Shown: positions 24,873 through 33,367 of the stretch, in pieces
Numbering within the stretch: the stretch's first letter is position 1
Layout of the letters: the number at the start of each line of letters is the position of its first letter
NCBI RefSeq assembly: GCF_000018325.1
Contig: NC_009922.1
Location: 558,001 to 622,000 of the forward strand
Direction of reading: 5' to 3'
Origin: Alkaliphilus oremlandii OhILAs
GTDB lineage: Bacteria; Bacillota; Clostridia; Peptostreptococcales; Natronincolaceae
Length of the DNA: 64,000 nt
The notes under the pieces: generated by a model
Told to the model about the DNA's origin: nothing
Seen by the model: only the letters and a program-made list of their open reading frames with translations
The model's database searches: none
Program-made: the position numbers and the translations under genes

Positions 24873-26330
24873 ATGGAAGATAAAATTGTAAAAGAAGGCA
24901 TAACATTTGACGACGTTCTATTAATTCCAGCAAAGTCTGAGGTATTACCTCATCAAGTAGATGTTTCAACCCAATTAACAAAGAAAATCAAATTAAACAT
25001 TCCATTGATGAGTGCAGGGATGGATACAGTAACAGAATCGAAGATGGCCATTTCCTTAGCTCGGGAAGGTGGTATTGGAATTATTCATAAAAATATGACC
25101 ATCGAAGAGCAAGCTCTAGAGGTGGACAAGGTTAAACGAAGTGAACACGGTGTTATTGTGGATCCTTTCTTTTTATCACCCGATCATATCGTAGAGGATG
25201 CATTAGCAGTAATGGCGAGATATCGAATTTCTGGAGTGCCGATTGCGGAAAAAGGTAAGCTTGTGGGGATTATTACCAATAGAGATATCCGATTTGAGAC
25301 AAATTATAAGAAAAAAATAAGTGAAGCAATGACAAAGGACAACCTAGTTACTGCAAGAGAAGGCATTTCAATGGATGAGGCACAAAAGATATTGATGGCC
25401 CACAAAATAGAAAAACTTCCAATTGTGGATGATAAAGGAATGCTAAAGGGTTTGATTACAATTAAAGATATCGAAAAAGCGATTCAATATCCAAACTCTG
25501 CAAAGGATAGTAACGGAAGACTATTAGCAGGTGCTGCTGTTGGCGTTTCTTCTGATATTATGGAGAGAGTAGAGGCTTTATACAAGGCAAAGGTAGACGT
25601 TGTCGTTATTGATACAGCACATGGACATTCTAAAGGTGTAATTGAAACGATAAAAAAAGTAAAAGAGAAATATCCTGAACTTCAAGTGATTGCAGGGAAT
25701 GTTGCAACAGGAGAGGCAACGAGAGAGCTCATCGAGGCTGGTGTGGATGCTGTAAAAGTAGGGATTGGACCAGGTTCCATATGTACAACTAGAATTGTTG
25801 CAGGAATCGGCGTACCTCAAATTACAGCAGTGTATGATTGTGCAAAGGTTGCAAAAGAATACGGTATTCCAGTAATTGCAGATGGTGGGATCAAGTATTC
25901 TGGAGATATTCCAAAGGCAATTGCTGCTGGCGCAAGTGTGATTATGATCGGATCTTTATTTGCTGGAACAGAAGAAAGTCCAGGAGAAACGATTATTTTT
26001 AACGGTAGAAGCTTTAAAAGCTACAGAGGGATGGGATCCATTGCATCTATGGAAAAAGGAAGCAAGGATAGATATTTCCAACATGACAGCAAGAAACTTG
26101 TACCAGAAGGTGTTGAAGGAAAGGTTCCATACAAAGGGTATGTGAAGGAGACGATCTACCAATTAATTGGCGGTTTGAGAGCCAGTATGGGATATTGTGG
26201 AACAGCAACTACAAAAGATCTACAGGAAAATGGGAAGTTTATCCGAATTACAGGAGCAGGCTTAAGAGAAAGCCATCCACATGATATTATCATTACAAAA
26301 GAAGCACCAAACTATAGCATAAGCGAATAA
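24873..26330 (+). CDS. guaB: IMP dehydrogenase
   Basis: This 485-residue enzyme oxidises IMP to XMP with NAD+, the committed step to GMP. The TIM-barrel starts near residue 8; a CBS pair is inserted at about 92-205. The catalytic cysteine is in GPGSICTTRIVAG near residue 304, and the flap has EGVEGKVPYKG. The ribosome-binding site is AAGGAGG. A guanine riboswitch lies upstream, and guaA follows after 15 bases, so the two steps to GMP share one control. Confidence 0.98.
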   Translation: MEDKIVKEGITFDDVLLIPAKSEVLPHQVDVSTQLTKKIKLNIPLMSAGMDTVTESKMAISLAREGGIGIIHKNMTIEEQALEVDKVKRSEHGVIVDPFFLSPDHIVEDALAVMARYRISGVPIAEKGKLVGIITNRDIRFETNYKKKISEAMTKDNLVTAREGISMDEAQKILMAHKIEKLPIVDDKGMLKGLITIKDIEKAIQYPNSAKDSNGRLLAGAAVGVSSDIMERVEALYKAKVDVVVIDTAHGHSKGVIETIKKVKEKYPELQVIAGNVATGEATRELIEAGVDAVKVGIGPGSICTTRIVAGIGVPQITAVYDCAKVAKEYGIPVIADGGIKYSGDIPKAIAAGASVIMIGSLFAGTEESPGETIIFNGRSFKSYRGMGSIASMEKGSKDRYFQHDSKKLVPEGVEGKVPYKGYVKETIYQLIGGLRASMGYCGTATTKDLQENGKFIRITGAGLRESHPHDIIITKEAPNYSISE

Positions 26331-26345
26331 GAAAGGACGATACGT

Positions 26346-27305
26346 ATGAGAGATGGAAAAAATATTCAAACTTATATTGAACAACAAATTAGTGAAATTA
26401 GAGAAAAGGTTGGTAACAAAAAGGCCATTTGTGCATTATCTGGTGGTGTAGATTCCACTGTTTCTGCAGTATTGGTGCACAAAGCAATTGGAGACCAATT
26501 AACCTGTATTTTCGTTGACCATGGATTAATGAGAAAAAACGAAGGGGATTGGGTAGAAGATTTATTCAAGAACCAATTTAAAATGAACTTTATCCGTGTT
26601 AATGCGAAGGAGCGTTTCTTTGGACAGCTAGCAGGCGTGGAAGATCCAGAACAGAAGAGAAAAATTATTGGAGAGCAGTTTATTCGAGTATTCGAAGAAG
26701 AGTCTAAGAAGCTTGGACAATTTGACTTTTTAGTTCAAGGAACAATCTATTCCGATGTTATTGAAAGTGGAAAAGACGGTAATGCCAATGTAAAAAGCCA
26801 TCATAATGTAGGTGGATTGCCTGAAGATGTTGACTTTCAATTACTAGAGCCCCTTAGAAGTCTTTATAAAGATGAAGTAAGAATGACTGGAGAAGAATTA
26901 GGATTAGCGCATGAACTTGTGTGGAGACAACCTTTCCCAGGACCAGGACTTGGCGTAAGAGTATTGGGTGAAATCACAGATGAAAAGGTGAACATTGTAA
27001 GAGAAGCTGATGCTATTGTTCGTGAAGAAATAAAAAATGCAAAACTAGACGGCGAAATATGGCAATACTTTGCGATCCTTCCCAACATTAAAAGTGTAGG
27101 GGTAATCAATGGTGAGAGAACCTATGTCCACACCATTGCAATTCGTGCAATTTCAAGTACCGATGCCATGACTGCAGATTGGTCTAAAATCCCTCATGAC
27201 GTGTTAAACACAATGTCCAAACGGATTGTAAATGAAGTAGAAGGTGTCAATAGAGTTGTATATGATATAACAACGAAGCCACCAGCAACAGTAGAGTGGG
27301 AATAA
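26346..27305 (+). CDS. guaA: GMP synthase, ATP-pyrophosphatase subunit only
   Basis: GMP synthase converts XMP to GMP with ATP and ammonia. This 319-residue protein has only the synthetase part: the PP-loop SGGVDS at residues 32-37, PFPGPGLGVRVLGEIT near residue 197, and the dimerisation domain ending YDITTKPPATVEWE. The N-terminal class I glutamine amidotransferase domain of about 190 residues in usual bacterial GuaA is missing. The guaB stop lies only 15 bases upstream and the frame begins with a good ribosome-binding site, so this is not a truncation at the window. It resembles the archaeal two-subunit GuaAb; the glutaminase partner is not in the window. Confidence 0.95.
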   Translation: MRDGKNIQTYIEQQISEIREKVGNKKAICALSGGVDSTVSAVLVHKAIGDQLTCIFVDHGLMRKNEGDWVEDLFKNQFKMNFIRVNAKERFFGQLAGVEDPEQKRKIIGEQFIRVFEEESKKLGQFDFLVQGTIYSDVIESGKDGNANVKSHHNVGGLPEDVDFQLLEPLRSLYKDEVRMTGEELGLAHELVWRQPFPGPGLGVRVLGEITDEKVNIVREADAIVREEIKNAKLDGEIWQYFAILPNIKSVGVINGERTYVHTIAIRAISSTDAMTADWSKIPHDVLNTMSKRIVNEVEGVNRVVYDITTKPPATVEWE

Positions 27306-27348
27306 AACCGAATAATAAATAAAATAAAATTAAATAAAGTTCGGTTAT
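27304..27348 (+). promoter_or_regulatory. PurBox-like pair upstream of the purine operon
   Basis: AAAACCGAATAAT (27304-27316) matches the Bacillus PurR box AWWWCCGAACWWT at 12 of 13 positions. ATAACCGAACTTT on the minus strand (27336-27348) matches at all 13. The two face each other across 19 bases and lie about 45 bases before the -35 box. The same inverted repeat could also act as a weak hairpin after guaA. Confidence 0.5.
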
Positions 27349-27393
27349 TAACATATTTAAATTATAATTAATATAAAATTGTTCGAAAAACTA

Positions 27394-27422
27394 TTGACCT
27401 GAGAATCTATCTCTGATATTAT
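27394..27422 (+). promoter_or_regulatory. Promoter of the purine permease-pur operon
   Basis: TTGACC at 27394-27399 and TATTAT at 27417-27422 are spaced 17 bp. A start near 27429 would place both aptamers in the leader RNA. Confidence 0.65.
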
Positions 27423-27481
27423 AAAGATGTGCTTAAGAAATGGGACAGAAGAAATTAAGTCTAAGTGAATATGGATTTTAA

Positions 27482-27550
27482 ATTTATATAATGCTAATAA
27501 TATGGATTAGCAGTCTCTACCGAATAACCGTAAATTATTCGACTATGAAT
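27482..27550 (+). promoter_or_regulatory. Guanine riboswitch aptamer, first half of a tandem
   Basis: P1 ATTTATA/TATGAAT (27482-27488 with 27544-27550) encloses P2 CTAAT/ATTAG with the ATAATATGG loop, the TCTACCG strand and P3 GAATAA/TTATTC. GACTATG gives the C that specifies guanine. No terminator lies directly after it; the PRPP-type aptamer begins within a few bases. Confidence 0.9.
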
Positions 27551-27656
27551 GAAAGTGTACCTAGGGTTCCGACGAATGATGGCATTTGTGCTGGTCCAAG
27601 TGGTACAGGCATAGGATATATGCTACACCGATAGGATAAAAGCCTGGGCGGGTAGG
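27551..27656 (+). promoter_or_regulatory. ykkC-class aptamer, probably PRPP type, second half of a tandem
   Basis: The ykkC core is present: CTAGGGTTCCG (27561-27571), CTGGTCCAAG (27591-27600), a stem TGTACC/GGTACA (27556-27561 with 27602-27607), a hairpin GCATA/TATGC, and GGATAAAAGCCTGGGCGGG near 27634-27652. Known ykkC subtypes sense guanidine, ppGpp or PRPP. The purine-biosynthesis context and guanine-aptamer tandem point to PRPP; the ligand is inference. Confidence 0.8.
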
Positions 27657-27698
27657 TTTCATTCTTTTTGTAACCTATCTGCTTGGGCTTTATTTATG
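27641..27698 (+). terminator. Terminator overlapping the ykkC-type aptamer
   Basis: AGCCTGGGCGGGTAGGTT (27641-27658) pairs over 18 positions, with several G-U pairs, with AACCTATCTGCTTGGGCT (27672-27689), followed by TTATTTATG. Its 5' arm is part of the aptamer core, so ligand binding should prevent termination and turn expression on. Confidence 0.8.
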
Positions 27699-27738
27699 GG
27701 AATTATTATTATTTATTCATCTTAAGGAGGAGTCAAAA

Positions 27739-29091
27739 ATGAGTAAAGAAAACACTCAATTATCAACGGTAGATAAGTATTTTAGACTGTCTGAAAAGAA
27801 AACAGACGTAAAAACTGAAGTTATTGCTGGTATTACTACTTATATTACGATGGCTTATATTTTATTTGTAAATCCAGACATTCTATCGAAAGCAGGAATG
27901 GATTACAATGCAGTATTCTTAGCAACATGTTTATCAGCAGCAATTGGAACTTTAATCATGGGATTCTATGCAAACATTCCTTTTGCACAAGCGCCAGGAA
28001 TGGGATTGAACGCTTTCTTCACCTATGGCGTTGTTATGGGATTAGGGTATACATGGCAGCAAGCTTTAGCTGCAATTCTTATTTCAGGTATTTTATTTAT
28101 CGTATTAACTATAACTGGAGCAAGAGAAGCTATTATAAAGGCAATTCCTACATCTTTAAAGCATGCAATCAGCGGTGGTATTGGTTTGTTTATCGCTTTG
28201 CTAGGATTTACAAATTCAGGAATTATTATAGCCGATCCAAACACATTTTTAGCTTTTAGCCGTTTTGACAATGCACCTGTTATTTTAGCGGTAATCGGTC
28301 TAGTAATCACAGGTATTTTAATGGTGAAAAACGTGAAAGGCTCCATCTTAATTGGTATTATTGCAACAACCTTGATTGGTATTCCAATGGGTGTTACAAA
28401 CACAAGTATCAATGCGTCTTTTAGCTTTGACTTAAGCCCTACATTTATGCAAATGGACTTTGCTGGATTATTAAAGCTTGGTGAAGCAAGTTTTATAGGG
28501 GCCATTGCAAGTGTAGCAACAGTAATTATCTCTTTTGCCCTAGTAGATATGTTCGATACCATTGGAACATTAATCGGTACAGCGACAAAAGCAGGAATGT
28601 TAGACCAAAATGGAGATCTTCCAAATATGGATAAGGCTTTATTAGCAGATGCTGTGGCAACTTCTGCAGGTGCTGTTTTAGGTACATCTACGGTTACAAC
28701 ATTCGTTGAGTCCGCAGCAGGTGTTGCAGCAGGTGGAAAAACTGGACTTACAGCGGTTACAGCGGGAATGCTATTCCTATTTTCAGTATTTTTAGCACCA
28801 TTGGCTGGAATCGTGCCAGCACAAGCCACTGCACCGGCATTAATTATCGTTGGTGTATTGATGATGGGTGCAGTAAAACAAGTGAATTTTGATGACTTTG
28901 AAGAGGCGCTACCAGCATTTTTCACAATTGCAATTATGCCATTTACCTATAGCATTGCGAATGGAATTGCAGCAGGATTAATCTTCTATCCGATTATGAA
29001 GATATCAACTGGTAAAGCAAAAGAGGTTCATCCTACAGTGTATGTACTGGCATTATTGTTCATTTTAAGATTTACAATATTGCCTCACTAA
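27739..29091 (+). CDS. Purine permease, AzgA/PbuG-type (NCS2 superfamily)
   Basis: This 450-residue membrane protein, with about 12-14 helices, should import hypoxanthine, guanine or adenine by proton symport. It begins STVDKYFRLSEKKTDVKTEV, then AGITTYITMAYILFVNPDIL, the family signature. QAPGMGLNAFF near residue 78 and a DMFDTIGTLIG segment near 272 are conserved in the AzgA branch. The ribosome-binding site is AAGGAGG. It is the first gene behind the tandem riboswitch, so salvage uptake and de novo synthesis respond to the same signals. Confidence 0.93.
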   Translation: MSKENTQLSTVDKYFRLSEKKTDVKTEVIAGITTYITMAYILFVNPDILSKAGMDYNAVFLATCLSAAIGTLIMGFYANIPFAQAPGMGLNAFFTYGVVMGLGYTWQQALAAILISGILFIVLTITGAREAIIKAIPTSLKHAISGGIGLFIALLGFTNSGIIIADPNTFLAFSRFDNAPVILAVIGLVITGILMVKNVKGSILIGIIATTLIGIPMGVTNTSINASFSFDLSPTFMQMDFAGLLKLGEASFIGAIASVATVIISFALVDMFDTIGTLIGTATKAGMLDQNGDLPNMDKALLADAVATSAGAVLGTSTVTTFVESAAGVAAGGKTGLTAVTAGMLFLFSVFLAPLAGIVPAQATAPALIIVGVLMMGAVKQVNFDDFEEALPAFFTIAIMPFTYSIANGIAAGLIFYPIMKISTGKAKEVHPTVYVLALLFILRFTILPH

Positions 29092-29098
29092 AAAATGG

Positions 29099-29140
29099 AA
29101 GCAGCTAAGAAGTTTTTCTTAGCTGCTTTAAAAAAACTAA
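29099..29140 (+). other. Hairpin between the permease and purK
   Basis: AGCAGCTAAGAA with TTCTTAGCTGCT forms a 12-bp stem, but an A-rich tract follows on the coding strand. It is a weak terminator at best and may set the permease:pur ratio by partial termination or RNA processing. Confidence 0.55.
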
Positions 29141-29165
29141 AAATAGGTTGAAGGAGGCTATGGAT

Positions 29166-30341
29166 ATGGCTTTGGATAAAAAAATCAAAAATAGTCCAAA
29201 TACTGTGAAAATAGGAATTATTGGCGGCGGTCAGTTAGGTAAGATGATCATATTGGAAGGGAAAAAACTGGGCATACAATTTATTGTCCTAGATCCCGAT
29301 GAAAATTGTCCAGCAGCATCCATAGCAGATGAGCAGATCCTTGGCGGGTATTACGACTCAGAAAAGATAGAAAAATTGGCAGCATGCTGCCATGTGCTGA
29401 CTTATGAAGTTGAGCATATTCATGCAGATATACTGATGGCATTGGTAGAAAAAGGTCATTCCATACAGCCGGCACCGACTACATTGAAAATGATTCAAAA
29501 TAAATACAGACAGAAAACTTTTTTATTAGAGAAAGGCATTGCAACAACGGAATTTGAAAAGATAACGACAGTGGTGGACATTGAAAATTATATTCGTAGA
29601 GAAGGATTGCCCGCCATTTTAAAAAGCTGCTACGGTGGCTACGATGGCAAAGGCAATAAGGTCATAAGAACCGTAGATGAAATAGAAAAAGCATATCAGC
29701 TTTTAGGTGGTTCTACCAATGAGCTGATGATAGAGAAATATATTACATTCACTCATGAAATCTCTGTGATTGCGGCCAGAGGTGCCTATGGAGAGATCCG
29801 ACTGTTTCCAATAGGAGAAAACATTCATGAGGAGAACATATTGAGAACCACCATCGTACCAGCTAGGGTGGAAGCCAGTGTTTTACAGAAGGCAGAAAAA
29901 TTGGCACTTGAAGTAATGGAGGAGTTAGAGGGAACCGGTGTTTTTTGTATTGAAATGTTTGTAGACCCAGAAGGTAATGTTCTTGTCAATGAGATCGCAC
30001 CAAGGGTACATAACTCAGGACATTATACCATGGAGGGGTGCAATATATCTCAGTTCCAGCAGCATTTAATGGCAATTTTAGAATATCCTCTCGCTACACC
30101 GTATTTAATCAAGCCGAGCTTGATGATGAACCTTCTTGGCGAGGAAAAAGAGGGAAGGGCCATGATCGAAGGATTGACAGAGGTATTGCAGTATGATGAT
30201 ACTTACGTTCATTTTTATGGGAAAGAATATACGAAGCCTCTTAGGAAAATGGGTCACGTTACATTACTTGGACATAATCCAGAGGCGTTAATGGATAAAG
30301 CAGAAAAAGTAAAAAAGGTTCTTAAAATCACAGGATATTAG
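29166..30341 (+). CDS. purK: N5-carboxyaminoimidazole ribonucleotide synthase
   Basis: PurK makes N5-CAIR from AIR, bicarbonate and ATP. I take the ATG at 29166 (MALDKKIKNSPNTVKIGIIG): the AAGGAGG at 29151-29157 is 8 nt before it, whereas the ATG at 29160 is too close. The 391-residue protein has an N-terminal GGGQLGKM loop near residue 22, the ATP-grasp core with KSCYGGYDGKGNKVI near 155, and EIAPRVHNSGHYTMEG near 275. It pairs with purE 12 bases downstream. Confidence 0.96.
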   Translation: MALDKKIKNSPNTVKIGIIGGGQLGKMIILEGKKLGIQFIVLDPDENCPAASIADEQILGGYYDSEKIEKLAACCHVLTYEVEHIHADILMALVEKGHSIQPAPTTLKMIQNKYRQKTFLLEKGIATTEFEKITTVVDIENYIRREGLPAILKSCYGGYDGKGNKVIRTVDEIEKAYQLLGGSTNELMIEKYITFTHEISVIAARGAYGEIRLFPIGENIHEENILRTTIVPARVEASVLQKAEKLALEVMEELEGTGVFCIEMFVDPEGNVLVNEIAPRVHNSGHYTMEGCNISQFQQHLMAILEYPLATPYLIKPSLMMNLLGEEKEGRAMIEGLTEVLQYDDTYVHFYGKEYTKPLRKMGHVTLLGHNPEALMDKAEKVKKVLKITGY

Positions 30342-30353
30342 GAGGTATTAGCA

Positions 30354-30860
30354 ATGAAGTCTCCAGTGGTCAGTATTATTATGGGAAGCGATTCAGATTT
30401 ACCGATTATGAAAGAGGCTGCAAAATTATTATCGGATTTTGGAATAACCTACGAATGTACCATTGTATCTGCACATCGTACGCCAGAAAGATTATTTGAT
30501 TTTGCAAAAAATGCAGCAGAGCGAGGGATTCAGGTTGTGATTGCAGGGGCAGGCGGTGCAGCCCATCTACCAGGGATGGTGGCGGCCATCACCCATCTAC
30601 CCGTAATCGGCGTCCCGATTCAAAGTAAAGCCTTAGGTGGTGTGGATTCATTGTATTCCATCGTACAGATGCCTTTAGGTGTTCCTGTGGCAACTGTAGC
30701 AATTAATGGGGGCGGAAACGCAGGACTATTGGCAGCACAGATAATTTCTCTTTTAGATGAAGAGGTAAAAGGAAAGTTGATAGATTATAAAGAGCATTTA
30801 AATAGGACTGTTATAGAAAAAGCAAAGCGACTTGAGGAAATTGGATGGGAAAACTACTAA
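30354..30860 (+). CDS. purE: N5-CAIR mutase, class I
   Basis: This 168-residue enzyme converts N5-CAIR to CAIR. MGSDSDLPIM near residue 10 binds the phosphate, and AHRTPERLFDFAK near 42 and AGGAAHLPGM near 65 complete the active site. Presence of purK and the class I sequence agree. The ribosome-binding site is GGAGG. Unlike many Firmicutes, purC does not follow; purF does. Confidence 0.97.
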   Translation: MKSPVVSIIMGSDSDLPIMKEAAKLLSDFGITYECTIVSAHRTPERLFDFAKNAAERGIQVVIAGAGGAAHLPGMVAAITHLPVIGVPIQSKALGGVDSLYSIVQMPLGVPVATVAINGGGNAGLLAAQIISLLDEEVKGKLIDYKEHLNRTVIEKAKRLEEIGWENY

Positions 30861-30902
30861 AAACTCTTACTAGATTTAGTATATAGAGGAGATGAATGCG
30901 GC

Positions 30903-32309
30903 ATGGAGAAGTGTATTCCAGTTTTTAATGAGGGATATCAGGATAAATTAAAAGAAGAGTGTGGCGTTATAGGGATGTTTCAATGGAATGAAACAAATGC
31001 AGCGGCATCTTTATTTTATGGTCTTTATGCACTTCAGCATAGGGGGCAGGAGAGTGCTGGTATTGCAAGTAATGATGGAAACCGAAGCTATCATTATAAG
31101 AAAAATGGCCTTGTAGCAGAAATCTTTGATGATGAAATATTGGAGCAGCTAGAGGGGCATATATCTATGGGTCATGTGCGATACGGGACATCGGGAGGAA
31201 AATCAGCAGCAAATGCACAACCATTCGTTGTAAAAACTGAGAACAAAAGTATAGCCTTAGCCCATAATGGAAGTTTAGTAAATGGGCAGGAATTAAAGCA
31301 TATTTTGAAAGCTGAAGGATATCGATTTGAAAGTGCCATCGATAGTGAAGTAATCATTAAGCTCTTAGCTAAATACAGTAAGGAATCACTTTTAATTGGA
31401 ATAGAAAGAACAATGGACTTAATTCAGGGTGCCTATTCCCTAGTAATTATGACTGAAAGTGAACTGGTAGGAATCAGAGATCCATATGGTTTAAGACCTT
31501 TATGCTTAGGCGAGCTGGAAGAAGGCGGATATGTGTTGGCTTCAGAAAGCTGTGCCTTGGATGCTATCGGTGCTACCTTAGTTCGAGATGTAGCGCCAGG
31601 TGAAATTATTACAGTTAACAAAGAAGGAATTCGCTCTACTTATTACAGTAAAAGAGTAAAAAGAGCTTCCTGTGTATTTGAATACGTTTACTTTGCAAGA
31701 CCGGATAGTATCTTAGATGGTGCCAATGTTTATGAGGCAAGGAAGAATGCAGGAAAGGTGTTGGCAAAGGAACATCCCATCGATGCAGATATGGTGGTAG
31801 CCGTGCCAGACTCTTCCATTCCCATTGCCTTAGGATATGCAGAAGAGTTGGGGCTCCCCTTTGGAGAGGGATTATTTAAAAACCGATATGTGGGCAGAAC
31901 CTTTATCGAGCCGGATCAACCATCAAGAGAGCGAGCTCTAAGATTAAAGCTAAGTCCTTTGACGAGAAATATTAAAGGAAAAAAAATTGTATTGGTGGAC
32001 GATTCTATTGTAAGAGGAACCACCAGTAAAAAAATCGTGGCAGAATTGAAAAGAGCAGGAGCCAAGGAGGTTCACCTTAGAATCAGCTCTCCGCCAGTTG
32101 CCTATAGTTGTTATTTTGGAATCGATACACCGACGAGAAGTGAGCTTTTAGGTTCTACAAAGTCCATTGAGGAAATAAGGGAGCTGGTAGGAGCGGATAC
32201 TCTGGGTTATATTAGCTTAGAAGGATTGTTAGCATCCACAGGAATCAATGCAGAGAATTTCTGTACGGCATGCTTTAATGGAAATTATCCAATGAAGGTT
32301 GAAGAATAA
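30903..32309 (+). CDS. purF: Amidophosphoribosyltransferase
   Basis: PurF makes phosphoribosylamine from PRPP and glutamine, the first committed step of purine synthesis. The 468-residue protein has a 19-residue leader before the catalytic Cys20 (KEECGVIG), so a propeptide cleavage like that in Bacillus is expected. The Ntn domain contains HRGQESAGI and GHVRYGTSG. The PRPP loop IVLVDDSIVRGTT lies near residue 364. Cysteines near residues 249, 393, 457 and 460 (CVFEY, CYFG, CTAC) would bind an oxygen-sensitive Fe-S cluster. Confidence 0.97.
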   Translation: MEKCIPVFNEGYQDKLKEECGVIGMFQWNETNAAASLFYGLYALQHRGQESAGIASNDGNRSYHYKKNGLVAEIFDDEILEQLEGHISMGHVRYGTSGGKSAANAQPFVVKTENKSIALAHNGSLVNGQELKHILKAEGYRFESAIDSEVIIKLLAKYSKESLLIGIERTMDLIQGAYSLVIMTESELVGIRDPYGLRPLCLGELEEGGYVLASESCALDAIGATLVRDVAPGEIITVNKEGIRSTYYSKRVKRASCVFEYVYFARPDSILDGANVYEARKNAGKVLAKEHPIDADMVVAVPDSSIPIALGYAEELGLPFGEGLFKNRYVGRTFIEPDQPSRERALRLKLSPLTRNIKGKKIVLVDDSIVRGTTSKKIVAELKRAGAKEVHLRISSPPVAYSCYFGIDTPTRSELLGSTKSIEEIRELVGADTLGYISLEGLLASTGINAENFCTACFNGNYPMKVEE

Positions 32310-32341
32310 AAATTGAAATTGCTACGGGAGGTTGAGTGGGT

Positions 32342-33367
32342 ATGAAGATTACCTATAAGAGTGCTGGTGTGGACGTGGATGAAGGGCAAAGAGCAGTGCA
32401 ATTGATGAAGAACCACGTAAAGAGCACCTTTAATTCCAATGTTTTAGCGGATATTGGCGGCTTTGGTGGGCTATTTTCTTTAAATATAAAGGACTATAAA
32501 GAGCCAGTTTTAGTGGCAGGTACTGACGGCGTTGGGACAAAGCTAAAGATTGCATTTATGATGGATAAGCACGATACCATCGGTCAGGATTGTGTAGCCA
32601 TGTGTGTCAATGATATTTTATGCCAAGGTGGGAAGCCATTATTCTTCTTGGACTATGTTGCAACTGGAAAATTGGTTGGGGAAAAAATTGCACAGATTGT
32701 TGGTGGCATAGCGGAAGGATGTCGCAAGGCAGGAAGTGCATTAATTGGTGGTGAAACTGCTGAAATGCCAGGGTTATATGCAGAGAACGAATATGATTTG
32801 GCAGGCTTTGCTGTGGGCATTGTGGATAGGGAACAAATTATTACGGGAGCAAATATAAAGGCTGGGGATATTATTTTAGGTCTACCTTCCAATGGCATTC
32901 ACAGCAATGGCTATTCCTTGGTTCGAAAGCTGTTTTTTGAAGTCCTAGACATGAAAATTACGGATTATGTCGAAGAATTTGGAACAACCTTAGGGGAAGA
33001 GTTACTAAAACCTACAAAAATATACGTGAAAGAAATATTAAGTCTAATTGAGGCGATTCCTGTAAAAGGAATATCCCATATTACTGGTGGTGGTTTTTTT
33101 GAAAATATACCACGCATTCTGCCGGAAAATGTAGATGCTAAAATTAATGTAGATGCTTGGCAGATCCCGCCTATATTTAAGTTCATGGCTGAAAAAGGCA
33201 ATATGAGTAAGGACGATATTTTTGGTACATTTAATATGGGCATCGGCATGGTGGTGGTTGTTTCTAAAGAGGATGTAAATGGTGCAATTGCAGTGCTGAA
33301 CAAAGCAGGGCAAGAGGCTCATATCATCGGAGAAGTCGTTGAGGGTGCAAAACAGGTGATCCTATGA
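32342..33367 (+). CDS. purM: Phosphoribosylformylglycinamidine cyclo-ligase (AIR synthetase)
   Basis: PurM closes FGAM to AIR with ATP. The ATG at 32342 (MKITYKSAGVDVDEG) is preferred because GGGAGG lies 10 nt before it. The protein has 341 residues, with GTDGVGTKLKIAF near residue 60, CVNDILCQGGKPLFFLDY near 88, GGETAEMPG near 137 and HITGGGFFENIPR near 243. The 3' end overlaps purN by 4 bases. Confidence 0.97.
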   Translation: MKITYKSAGVDVDEGQRAVQLMKNHVKSTFNSNVLADIGGFGGLFSLNIKDYKEPVLVAGTDGVGTKLKIAFMMDKHDTIGQDCVAMCVNDILCQGGKPLFFLDYVATGKLVGEKIAQIVGGIAEGCRKAGSALIGGETAEMPGLYAENEYDLAGFAVGIVDREQIITGANIKAGDIILGLPSNGIHSNGYSLVRKLFFEVLDMKITDYVEEFGTTLGEELLKPTKIYVKEILSLIEAIPVKGISHITGGGFFENIPRILPENVDAKINVDAWQIPPIFKFMAEKGNMSKDDIFGTFNMGIGMVVVVSKEDVNGAIAVLNKAGQEAHIIGEVVEGAKQVIL

